In this document: positions 8,817 through 16,713 of the stretch, piece after piece
Layout: every line of letters starts with the position of its first letter
Position numbering within the stretch: the first letter of the stretch is position 1
Assembly (NCBI GenBank): GCA_903970615.1
Contig: CAJCJH010000062.1
Location: forward strand, 1 to 39,431
Direction of reading: 5' to 3'
Source of the DNA: Rhodospirillales bacterium
GTDB lineage: Bacteria; Pseudomonadota; Gammaproteobacteria; Nevskiales; Nevskiaceae
DNA length: 39,431 nt
Program-made: the position numbers and the translations under genes
The notes under the pieces: generated by a model
The model's input: the letters and a program-made list of their open reading frames with translations, nothing else
The model's database searches: none
What the model was told of the DNA's origin: nothing

Positions 8817-9272
8817 ATGGCCGGGTTATATTTCGAGCAGTTCAAGCCGGATCAGGTGTTCAAGCACGAGATTCGCCGCACGGTCACCGAGGCCGACAAC
8901 ATCTGGTTTTGTGCTGCGACCTACAACCCGGCGCAGATCCACATCGATGCCGAATACTGCCGCAATACCGAGTTCGGCAAGCCGCTGGTCAATTCGATTT
9001 TCACACTCGGGCTGGTGCTGGGCTTGTCGATCCAGGACACCACGCTCGGTACCACGGTCGCCAATCTCGGCATGACCGATACCAAGTTCCCCAAGCCGGT
9101 TTTTGCCGGCGACACGATCCGTTCGGTGACTACGGTGGTCGATCTGCGCGAGAGCAAATCGCGGCCGGAAAACGGCATCGTCACGTTCCGTCATGAAGGC
9201 TACAACCAGCGCGACGAACTGGTCTGCACCACCTTGCGCCAGGCCTTGATGCTGCGCGTTCCGAACACCTGA
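8817..9272 (+). CDS. MaoC-like hot-dog dehydratase/hydratase
   Basis: Protein of 151 residues with a single MaoC-type hot-dog domain, a family that hydrates enoyl-CoAs or dehydrates hydroxyacyl-CoAs. The segment AATYNPAQIHIDAEYCRNTEFGKPLVNS matches the hydratase-2 region in outline (NP...H.D), followed by the usual FPKPVFAGDTI strand. The canonical GD pair before NP is replaced by AT, so the usual catalytic Asp seems absent or shifted, while the His remains. It is the first gene after site B and is followed 71 nt later by an acyl-CoA dehydrogenase on the same strand, so the two probably form one unit. The sequence GAGGAGTG at 8801-8808 provides a ribosome site. Confidence 0.82.
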   Translation: MAGLYFEQFKPDQVFKHEIRRTVTEADNIWFCAATYNPAQIHIDAEYCRNTEFGKPLVNSIFTLGLVLGLSIQDTTLGTTVANLGMTDTKFPKPVFAGDTIRSVTTVVDLRESKSRPENGIVTFRHEGYNQRDELVCTTLRQALMLRVPNT

Positions 9273-9343
9273 AGTTACATTCCTGAAGTCGAATTGCGCC
9301 GGTGCGGCGCGCGGCTTCATGCCCATTTATTTCGGAGGACACG

Positions 9344-10510
9344 ATGGATTTTGCAATCAATCCCGATCATCAATCGATCCGCGACGGCGTCGGCGCCGTG
9401 GTGCGTTCGTTCAAGGATGAATACTGGCTGGAGCGGGACGAAGACGGCAAATTTCCATTTGAATTCCATCGCGCGATGGCGGAAGGCGGCTGGCTCGGAT
9501 TGACCATGCCGGAGGAATACGGCGGTGCGGGTTTGGGCGTCACCGAAGCGATGATCATGATGCACGAAGTAGCCAGCCACGGCGGCGGTATGTCGGCGAC
9601 ATCGACCGTGCATATCAATCTATTCGGTCCACATCCGATCGTCGTGTTCGGTACACCGGAACAGAAGGCGCGCTGGATTCCGCGACTCGTCGCCGGTCAG
9701 GATCAATGCTGCTTCGGGTTCACCGAACCGGATGCCGGGCTCAACACCACCGCGATCAAAACCTTTGCGCAGAAAGTGCCGGGCGGCTACAAGGTCAACG
9801 GCCAGAAAGTCTGGACTTCGACCGCGCAGGTCGCCAACAAGATCATGCTGCTGACGCGCACCACCAAGCTGGAAGACTGCAAGCGTCCGACCGATGGCAT
9901 CACCATTTTTTATACTGATCTCGACCGCGCCAAAATCGCGGTGACGAAGATTCCGAAGATGGGCCGCAAGGCGGTCGATTCGAATTCGATCTTCATCGAT
10001 GATCTTTTCATTCCCGAGGAAGATCGAATCGGCGAAGAAGGCAAGGGCTTCAGCTACATTCTGCACAGCCTCAATCCGGAGCGCGTACTGATCGCGGTGG
10101 AGGCCATCGGCATTGGACAGGACGCCTTGCGCCGCGCCTCGAAATACGCCCGCGAGCGCGTGGTGTTTGGCCGGCCGATCGGCCAGAACCAGGGCATTCA
10201 GCATCCGCTGGCGGAAAAGTGGATGCAGCTTGAAGCCGCCTATTTGCTGGTATCCAAGGCGGCCTGGCTTTACGACAACCACTTGCCGTGCGGGGCGGAA
10301 TCGAACGCCGCAAAATTCATGGGCGCGCGTGCCGGCTACGATTCCTGCTTGCAGGCGGTGCTGACATTCGGCGGCTTCGGTTATGCGAAGGAATATCACG
10401 TCGAGCGGCTGCTGCGCGAAGTCACCGTAACCCGCATCGCGCCGATCACCGAGCAGCTGATTCTTTCCTTCATCGCGGAAAAAGTGCTGGATCAGCCGAA
10501 ATCGTACTGA
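9344..10510 (+). CDS. Acyl-CoA dehydrogenase family protein (first)
   Basis: FAD-dependent acyl-CoA dehydrogenase of 388 residues, expected to form an enoyl-CoA and pass electrons to ETF. Visible family blocks are LTMPEEYGGAGLG, CCFGFTEPDAGLNTT, YKVNGQKVWTS and FGRPIGQNQGIQHPLAEKW. The C-terminal site where many members carry the YEGT catalytic Glu here reads RIAPITEQ, so the base is probably E246 in NPERVLIAV, the alternative position used by isovaleryl-CoA and long-chain dehydrogenases. The start at 9344 (MDFAINPDHQ) is chosen over 9302 because TTCGGAGGACACG gives a strong ribosome site. It follows the MaoC gene with no operator of its own. Substrate unknown; a branched or alicyclic acyl-CoA would fit the neighbours. 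Confidence 0.88.
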   Translation: MDFAINPDHQSIRDGVGAVVRSFKDEYWLERDEDGKFPFEFHRAMAEGGWLGLTMPEEYGGAGLGVTEAMIMMHEVASHGGGMSATSTVHINLFGPHPIVVFGTPEQKARWIPRLVAGQDQCCFGFTEPDAGLNTTAIKTFAQKVPGGYKVNGQKVWTSTAQVANKIMLLTRTTKLEDCKRPTDGITIFYTDLDRAKIAVTKIPKMGRKAVDSNSIFIDDLFIPEEDRIGEEGKGFSYILHSLNPERVLIAVEAIGIGQDALRRASKYARERVVFGRPIGQNQGIQHPLAEKWMQLEAAYLLVSKAAWLYDNHLPCGAESNAAKFMGARAGYDSCLQAVLTFGGFGYAKEYHVERLLREVTVTRIAPITEQLILSFIAEKVLDQPKSY

Positions 10511-10555
10511 TTATCGAAAGTTCTCATTGGCGCAGAAGTCGTCTTTACAACGATC

Positions 10556-10569
10556 GTATGGAGGCATAC
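10556..10569. promoter_or_regulatory. Operator-like inverted repeat GTATG-GAGG-CATAC (site C)
   Basis: Here the palindrome extends to 8-bp arms (ATCGTATG, spacer GAGG, CATACGAT, 10553-10572). It lies 35 nt upstream of the second acyl-CoA dehydrogenase, nearly the same distance as site B from its gene. It is the strongest of the four related sites. Confidence 0.68.
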
Positions 10570-10604
10570 GATGATCCATTGCCGAATGATGCCGGAGTGT
10601 CACC

Positions 10605-11834
10605 ATGTTTGAGCGCAGCCTTTTCCACAGCGAACACGAGATGTTCCGCACCTCGGTTCGTAAATTCATCGAAAAGGAGATCGCGCCTTTCCATGCGCAG
10701 TGGGAACACGAGGGCATCGTGCCGCGCGACCTCTGGACCAAGGCCGGTGAAGCCGGCATGCTGTGCTGTACGATTCCGGAGGAATACGGCGGTCTCGGCC
10801 TCGATTATCTGTTCGACGTCGTCGTCTTCGAGGAGATGGCACGCAGCGGTTTCACCGGCCCTGGATTCCTGATCCACTGCGATCTGGTGGCCACCTACGT
10901 GAAGTCTTTCGGCTCTGAGGAGCAGAAGAAATACTGGCTGCCGAAGATGGTTTCCGGCGAAGCCATCGGCAGCCTCGGGATGACCGAACCGCACGCCGGC
11001 TCCGATCTACGCAGCATCCGCACGAAGGCCGTGCGGGATGGCGACGACTTCGTCATCAACGGCCAGAAAGTCTTCATTTCCAACGGCCAACTGTGCGATG
11101 TTCTAGTGCTGGCGACCAAGACCGAAAGCCTTGCCGGCGGCAAAGGCATTACGCTGTTTCTGGTCGATACTTCGCTGCCGGGTTTCAAGCGCGGCAAGAA
11201 TCTCGAAAAGCTCGGTCTTAAGGCGCAGGATACTTCCGAGCTGTTCTTTGAAAATCTTCGCGTGCCCGCCAGTGCCATGCTCGGCGCCGAGGGCGAGGGT
11301 TTCAAATTGATGATGACCAAGCTGTCGCAGGAGCGTCTGGCGCAGGCGATTCGTTCGGCGACGGTGGCGGAGCATCTGGTGCAGCTGACGGTGGACTACA
11401 CCTCCGAGCGCAAAGCTTTCGGCAAGACCCTCGGCGATTTCCAGAACACGCAATTCAAGCTGGCGGAGATGAAAACCGAAGCGGTCATCGGCCGCGTGTT
11501 CACCGATCATTGCATCCGGAAATTCATCGATGGCCAGCTGGACGAGGTCGATGCTGCGATGGCGAAAATGTGGCTGTCGAACCTGCATTGCCGGGTTGCC
11601 GACGAATGCCTGCAACTTTTCGGCGGCTGGGGCTATATGTGGGAATATCCGATTTCGCGCGCGTTCGCTGATGCACGTATCGTCAAGATCGCTGGCGGCT
11701 CGATCGAAATCATGAAGCACATCATTGGCCGCTCGTTATTCAGCGCGTCGCGCAGTTCCGAGCGCGTCGGCTCTGCGACGAAAAGTGATTCAAGCGTGGC
11801 GGCGGGAAAAACCTTGGGTCAAGCAGTGGCTTGA
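10605..11834 (+). CDS. Acyl-CoA dehydrogenase family protein (second, long-chain type)
   Basis: Protein of 409 residues with the complete acyl-CoA dehydrogenase layout: IPEEYGGLGLDY, GSLGMTEPHAGSDLRSI, FVINGQKVFISNG, RKAFGKTLGDFQNTQFKLAEM, and CLQLFGGWGYMWEYPISRAF near the C terminus. The C-terminal flavin segment reads KIAGGSIEIMKHII, the GG-(S/T)-x-EIM form typical of long-chain and branched-chain members, and the probable catalytic base is E243 in SQERLAQAI. About 30 Ser/Ala-rich residues follow the domain and look dispensable. It has its own operator (site C) and is followed 141 nt later by an acyl-CoA ligase, so it may start a two-gene unit. Confidence 0.9.
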   Translation: MFERSLFHSEHEMFRTSVRKFIEKEIAPFHAQWEHEGIVPRDLWTKAGEAGMLCCTIPEEYGGLGLDYLFDVVVFEEMARSGFTGPGFLIHCDLVATYVKSFGSEEQKKYWLPKMVSGEAIGSLGMTEPHAGSDLRSIRTKAVRDGDDFVINGQKVFISNGQLCDVLVLATKTESLAGGKGITLFLVDTSLPGFKRGKNLEKLGLKAQDTSELFFENLRVPASAMLGAEGEGFKLMMTKLSQERLAQAIRSATVAEHLVQLTVDYTSERKAFGKTLGDFQNTQFKLAEMKTEAVIGRVFTDHCIRKFIDGQLDEVDAAMAKMWLSNLHCRVADECLQLFGGWGYMWEYPISRAFADARIVKIAGGSIEIMKHIIGRSLFSASRSSERVGSATKSDSSVAAGKTLGQAVA

Positions 11835-11975
11835 ATATTCGCAGTATTGCCGAAGCTTCTTGAAGTAAGCCAAGTGATCAAGAACTTCCTCGAAGAAATG
11901 ACGACTCGATTTTCGAGGGAAAGGTAGCCCATAAAAAAGCGCAGGCGTGAATTGAAACTGCGCAGGAGGAACGCT

Positions 11976-13547
11976 GTGTGGCTGCACGCTGAAATAAAGT
12001 CGCTGGCCGATATTCCGCGTTATTACGCGCGCAAGCTACCGGAAAAAACCGCGCTGATCGATGGCGTTGGCGCGCGCACGTTTCGTGAACTGGATCAAAC
12101 CAGCAGCCGTATTGCGGCGGCACTGGTTGCCGCCGGTATTCCGCGGCGCTCGCATATCGGCTTCATCGGCAAAAACTCGGCGCGCTACTTTGAAGCGCTG
12201 TTCGGCGCAGCCAAGGCAGGCTGTGCCGTCGCGCCGCTCAACTGGCGTTTGTCGGAGGCCGAGCTCGCTCTGGTCATCAACGATGCGCAGTGTCCGATCG
12301 TGTTGGTCGATAAGGAATTTGCGGAGACCGCAAAAAGTCTGCAGCAGCGCTGCGAGCATCCGTTCCGGGCTATCCAGTTCGATTCTACAACCAAGGTTCC
12401 GAATGAATTGGAAACCTGGCTCGGCGCGAATGCGGCCGCTGATCCGTTTATCGAAACTGCGCCAGAAGATACCGCGGTTTTGATCTACACCTCCGGCACT
12501 ACCGGCAAACCCAAGGGTGTGCAGCTCACGCATCGCGGCTTCGGCCACATGCGGCTTTGCGAGCATCTGGAGCCAGCGCTGCAATGGCAGCCCGACGACG
12601 TGATGTTGATGGTGATGCCGGCGTTTCATCTGGTCGGCACCGGCCTTTCGGTGCAGGCGCTTTACAATGGTTCGCCCGTTTCGATTCTGCCGGCGCTGGA
12701 CCCGGGACGCACCTTGAAACTGATCGAGCGCGATCGCCCGACGATCTGCGCCTTGGTGCCCACTGCGATCCAGATGCTGCTCGATCATCCCGATGCGGCG
12801 ACGACCGATTTTTCGTCGCTGCGACTGGTCATGTACGCCGGTTCGCCGATCAGCTCGCGGTTGTTGCAGCGCGCGATCATGCAGATGAAATGCCGCTTCA
12901 TGCAGTTTTACGGTGCCACCGAATCATCCGGCGCACTGACGCTGCTGCGGCCGGAACAGCACGACCTCAACAACGAAGCGCGCTTGCGCTCCTGCGGCAC
13001 ACCGTTGCCGCTGATCGAAATCAAGATCGTCGACGCCGATGGCCAAGAATTGCCGGATGGCGCAACCGGCGAATTCTGGGTGCGCGCGCCTTCGCTGTTC
13101 GGTGGCTACTGGAATCAGCCGGAAGCGACCGCGGCCGTTTTTCAGGACGGCTGGTATCGAACCGGCGACGCCGGCTTCCGCGACACGGAAGGACTTTTAT
13201 ATATCGTTGATCGCATCAAGGACATGATCGTCACCGGCGGCGAAAATGTTTACTCGGGCGAGGTCGAGCAAGCGCTGCAAAAACATCCTTCCGTGCGGCT
13301 CTCGACCGTGATTGGAACGCCGGACGAACGCTGGGGCGAGAAGGTCACTGCGGTGGTGATCACAGCCGATGGCGCGCAACTCACCGCCGAAGAAATCATT
13401 GCGCATTGCCGCAGCTTGATCGCTGGCTACAAGGTTCCGAAAACCGTGATCTTCGTCGACACTTTACCGATGACCGCAACCGGCAAAGTGCTCAAGCGCG
13501 CCGTGCGCGAGCAGATTGCGAAAGAGATCGCGTCTCGGGTTGGATAA
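11976..13547 (+). CDS. AMP-dependent acyl-CoA synthetase/ligase
   Basis: Adenylate-forming ligase of 523 residues that activates a carboxylic acid to its CoA thioester. Motifs in order: IYTSGTTGKPKGV (phosphate loop, TSGTTGKPKG at 172-181), QFYGATESSG, GYWNQPEATAAVF, WYRTGDAGFRD and VDRIKDMIVTGGENVYSGEVE, then the C-terminal ATGKVLKRAV with the catalytic Lys. The start is the GTG at 11976, since AGGAGG lies exactly 6 nt upstream; a TTG 24 nt earlier would place that Shine-Dalgarno inside the gene. Following the second acyl-CoA dehydrogenase, it would supply the CoA substrate for the cluster. Fatty-acid-type specificity is likely, but the acid itself is unknown. Confidence 0.88.
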   Translation: MWLHAEIKSLADIPRYYARKLPEKTALIDGVGARTFRELDQTSSRIAAALVAAGIPRRSHIGFIGKNSARYFEALFGAAKAGCAVAPLNWRLSEAELALVINDAQCPIVLVDKEFAETAKSLQQRCEHPFRAIQFDSTTKVPNELETWLGANAAADPFIETAPEDTAVLIYTSGTTGKPKGVQLTHRGFGHMRLCEHLEPALQWQPDDVMLMVMPAFHLVGTGLSVQALYNGSPVSILPALDPGRTLKLIERDRPTICALVPTAIQMLLDHPDAATTDFSSLRLVMYAGSPISSRLLQRAIMQMKCRFMQFYGATESSGALTLLRPEQHDLNNEARLRSCGTPLPLIEIKIVDADGQELPDGATGEFWVRAPSLFGGYWNQPEATAAVFQDGWYRTGDAGFRDTEGLLYIVDRIKDMIVTGGENVYSGEVEQALQKHPSVRLSTVIGTPDERWGEKVTAVVITADGAQLTAEEIIAHCRSLIAGYKVPKTVIFVDTLPMTATGKVLKRAVREQIAKEIASRVG

Positions 13548-13627
13548 GAGGTCTGGCTGGATTTTTTGCCCGGATGCAACAAGGCATGTTCAGCAAGGGC
13601 GAAACCTTCCGAACGCTTTCCAACCCT

Positions 13628-14698
13628 TCACGGCATTTTCGAGATGTGGCTTTCGTCGGTGAATTTGTCGTAGAAAATCTTGTCGAGCCGCATGCCGGTT
13701 TCGGTCATCGATGCAATGCCGGCGTCGATCATTCCCGGCGGCCCGCACATATAACCTTCGGCATTGCTCCAGTCGATTCCCGGCATCGCGTCGGTAATGA
13801 ACTGCGTGACCAGACCGCGCGCGCCGGTCCACGCGCTATCCGCCGGCTCGTGCGACAGCACCGGCATCAACACGAACTTGTCTGCCCACGAAGAAGCAAT
13901 CGCCTGAATCTGTTCGAGCGCATAAAGATCGGCTTGCGTGCGCGCGCCAAACAGGAATGCGCAGGGGCGTTTCACACGATCCTGACGGCCCGCTTCGAGC
14001 AGACTCAATAGCGGCGCCAGCCCGCTGCCGCCGGCGATGCAGATCATCGGTGCTGTGCCGGCATGCAAATGAAATGCGCCGTGCGGACCTTCCACATCGA
14101 GCGCGATATCCTTCAGCCGACCGGCGAATAATTCCTCGGTAAACGCACCGCCAGGCACTTTGCGGATGAAGAAATTCACCGAAGCGAGCCCCTCACGATC
14201 AGGTGCGTCCGCAAACGAATAATTGCGCGCACGGTTGATATTCGGCGACTTGAGATTCGCGTATTGCCCCGCGATAAATTTGATCGGGCGATCCAGCTCG
14301 ACGGTGATGCGCACGATATCGTGCGTCAGCGTTTGGGTATCGACCAGTTTGCCGGTGAATTTCTCCGGCGGCGGCGCATCGAGCGCCTGGATTTCGACTT
14401 CGACCTGGGTCAGCGGATCCTTGGGAATTGCCTGGCACGCGAGGATGAACCCGGCCGCGATTTCCTGCTGCGAAAGTGTGTAGCCGAAATCGCTCAGCGC
14501 GCTGACGCGGCCGGCCTTGAGCTTGCACTTGCACGAGCCGCAGGTGCCGACCGTGCAGTTGTGCGGAAACGGAATGCCATTGGCCAGCGCGGCTTCGAGC
14601 ATGGTCTGGCCGCTGGGCACTTCGTAGCGCGCGCCGAACGGTGCCACTTCCACGAATTTCGCTTCTTTGGGCGCAAACAGCGATTTGAACAAACCCAT
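13628..14698 (-). CDS. [2Fe-2S] ferredoxin / FAD / NAD(P) reductase
   Basis: Three-module electron-transfer protein of 356 residues. A plant-type [2Fe-2S] ferredoxin domain comes first, with ligands C48, C53, C56 and C88 (CX4CX2C...C). An FAD-binding domain follows (RNYSFADAP, the RxYS motif), then an NAD(P)-binding domain (ICIAGGSGLAPLLSLL, later YMCGPPGMID) and a C-terminal FYDKF. This is the layout of oxygenase reductase components such as DmpP-type phenol hydroxylase reductase. No oxygenase is present in the window, so the partner is elsewhere. GGAGG sits 4-5 nt upstream of the ATG. An imperfect copy of the shared operator lies 50 nt upstream, tying it to the acyl-CoA genes, with which it converges. 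Confidence 0.88.
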   Translation of the reverse strand: MGLFKSLFAPKEAKFVEVAPFGARYEVPSGQTMLEAALANGIPFPHNCTVGTCGSCKCKLKAGRVSALSDFGYTLSQQEIAAGFILACQAIPKDPLTQVEVEIQALDAPPPEKFTGKLVDTQTLTHDIVRITVELDRPIKFIAGQYANLKSPNINRARNYSFADAPDREGLASVNFFIRKVPGGAFTEELFAGRLKDIALDVEGPHGAFHLHAGTAPMICIAGGSGLAPLLSLLEAGRQDRVKRPCAFLFGARTQADLYALEQIQAIASSWADKFVLMPVLSHEPADSAWTGARGLVTQFITDAMPGIDWSNAEGYMCGPPGMIDAGIASMTETGMRLDKIFYDKFTDESHISKMP

Positions 14699-14747
14699 GA
14701 TTCCTCCAATTTCATTCGCTGCTTGATGGCAGAGTTTTTCTTGATTA

Positions 14748-14761
14748 GTAGGCTACCATAT
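14748..14761. promoter_or_regulatory. Imperfect operator copy GTAGG-CTAC-CATAT (site D)
   Basis: Same 5-4-5 layout as sites A-C with one change in each arm, 50 nt upstream of the reductase start. Read towards the gene, it ends CTAC-TAATCAA, close to the CATAC-TAATTGA at site B. The match is weaker, so this site is less certain than the other three. Confidence 0.45.
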
Positions 14762-14877
14762 CATCTGCCTGATGGGTTTCGATTGTCGGTCGGCCACGCA
14801 GAAAAATGATTGGCCGCGAAGCGCAAATTGCCGACTTGCCGCAAAATCCGCCATCGAATTTAACTGCGGAAAAATCC

Positions 14878-16650
14878 ATGATCAAGCGATCGATCGCCCT
14901 GTTGCTTGTCGAAAACCTGCTCGCATGCCTAGTGTTGTCTTGTGCGTCGCAGTCTGCGGATGAGACGAGGCGCAACACGGCGCCAGCCAAGACGATCGAC
15001 GTGCGTCTGATTGCGTTCAACGACTTTCACGGCTACATCACCGCGCCGGAAGAAGGTTTGCTATCGCCGGACCCGCAGGATGCCTCAAGAGCGGTAACGC
15101 TCGCCGCTGGCGGTGCGGAAAATTTCGTAGCGCAGGTGCATCGTCTGCAAACGGGGCATCCGCTGAATGCCGTGGTCGCGGCGGGCGATCTGGTGGGTGC
15201 GGGCCCGTTCGATTCCGCCTTGTTTCACGATGAACCGACCATCGAGTTGATGAACGCGATCGGCCTGAGCCTCAGTTCGGTCGGCAATCACGAGTTCGAT
15301 CACGGCCGCGAAGAGTTGCTGCGCTTGCAGAACGGCGGTTGCCGCGCGGATGGTATACGCGGCGGCGACACGTGCATCGGTGGCGATTTCAGCGGCGCGA
15401 AATTCCACTATCTCGCCGCGAATGTATTCGATGCCGCTACCGGCAAGCCGCTGTTCGCGCCGTACGAGATCAAGACGTTTGCGGTGCCAGGCGCGCGCAG
15501 CCTGCGGATCGGCTTCATCGGGCTGGTGTTGAAAGGCACCGCGTCGATGGTGCTGCCGAGTGGCGTTACGGGCCTGGATTTCCGTGGCGAAGCCGCCAGC
15601 GCCAATGCGCTGGTACCGCAGTTGCAGGCGCAGGGTGTGGATGCCATCGTGCTGTTGATTCATCAAGGCGGCAGCACTTCGGGTAGTTTCAACGATCATG
15701 CCTGCCCGGATTTCAGCGGCGCGATTTTGCCGATTGTCGACGCGCTCGATCCGGCCATTCGCATCATTGTCAGCGGCCACACACATCAGGCCTACCTCTG
15801 CCGTCGCGGCGATCGGCTCATCACCAGCGCTGGTTCTTATGGGCGTTTGTTGACGGCGATCGATCTGCATTTCGACCGCAATAGCGGTGTATTGCGCGAC
15901 TTCGATGCGAATAATTTTCCGGTGATCCAAGCCCAGAACGCTGCGAATGAATCGACTGGCGATTCGATCTCATCAATTGATGATGCGAGTGATTCGATCC
16001 AGCGATTACTGAACCGCTACGAAAAGATTTCAGCGCCGCTGGGCCAGCGCGTCGTCGGTCACTTGAGCGCAGCCTTGTCGCGCACGCCGAATGCCGCGGG
16101 AGAATCCGCTCTGGGCGATATCGTCGCTGACAGCATGCTGGATGCGGCGAGCGCAGATGGCGCGCTGATCGCGTTCACCAACAGCGGCGGCCTGCGGCAG
16201 GATTTGCGGCCGCAGCGTGAAGACGGCGCGATCACTTACGCGCAGGTTTTCGCATCGCTGCCATTCGGCAATACGCTGGTGACGATGAATCTGAACGGCG
16301 CGCAGATCAAGGCACTGTTGCGTCAGCAGCGCGGCTTTCCGCAGTTTCGTCCGCTACAAATTTCGCGCGGATTCAGCTATGCGTGGTCCAACCGGAAACT
16401 GGTGGACTCGAGCGTAAAGCTGAATGGCGAAACGCTGGTCGACGATCGAAGTTACCGCATCGTCGTCAACGAATTTCTGGCCGAAGGCGGCGATGGTTTT
16501 CGCGTGTTGAAGCGCGGCGAAAATCGCCGCGAGTCTGGCCATGATCTCGAAGCGGCCTTGGCCTATTTCAGCGCACATTCGCCGCTGACGGCGGCTCCGC
16601 AAAACCGCATCAGCTGCCTGGATTGCACGCTGCCTGACGCACCGCATTGA
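14878..16650 (+). CDS. 5'-nucleotidase-family metallophosphatase, probable lipoprotein
   Basis: Exported enzyme of 590 residues in the UshA/5'-nucleotidase family, which hydrolyses nucleotides or nucleotide sugars in the periplasm. The start at 14878 gives a signal sequence (MIKRSIALLLVENLLACLVLSC) with a plausible lipobox and lipid-bearing Cys22; the upstream in-frame ATG at 14806 would bury this signal. Metal-ligand motifs of the calcineurin-like domain are all visible: AFNDFHGY (D49 and H51), AAGDLVGAGP, SVGNHEFDHG and VSGHTHQAY. The C-terminal 5'-nucleotidase domain follows, with AFTNSGGLRQDL and FLAEGGDGF. It stands alone, divergent from the reductase gene and convergent with oligopeptidase A. 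Confidence 0.9.
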   Translation: MIKRSIALLLVENLLACLVLSCASQSADETRRNTAPAKTIDVRLIAFNDFHGYITAPEEGLLSPDPQDASRAVTLAAGGAENFVAQVHRLQTGHPLNAVVAAGDLVGAGPFDSALFHDEPTIELMNAIGLSLSSVGNHEFDHGREELLRLQNGGCRADGIRGGDTCIGGDFSGAKFHYLAANVFDAATGKPLFAPYEIKTFAVPGARSLRIGFIGLVLKGTASMVLPSGVTGLDFRGEAASANALVPQLQAQGVDAIVLLIHQGGSTSGSFNDHACPDFSGAILPIVDALDPAIRIIVSGHTHQAYLCRRGDRLITSAGSYGRLLTAIDLHFDRNSGVLRDFDANNFPVIQAQNAANESTGDSISSIDDASDSIQRLLNRYEKISAPLGQRVVGHLSAALSRTPNAAGESALGDIVADSMLDAASADGALIAFTNSGGLRQDLRPQREDGAITYAQVFASLPFGNTLVTMNLNGAQIKALLRQQRGFPQFRPLQISRGFSYAWSNRKLVDSSVKLNGETLVDDRSYRIVVNEFLAEGGDGFRVLKRGENRRESGHDLEAALAYFSAHSPLTAAPQNRISCLDCTLPDAPH

Positions 16651-16713
16651 TCGTCCGCGACGAAGCCAAAATCGATCGCTTTCAAGCCAGTTCAGCGCAT
16701 TCAAATTGAGCGA

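Noticed and set aside
11900-11975. A fifth copy of the shared operator before the acyl-CoA ligase
   Set aside because: GGTAGCCCATAAA has some similarity, but the spacing and arms do not fit GTATG-N4-CATAC.
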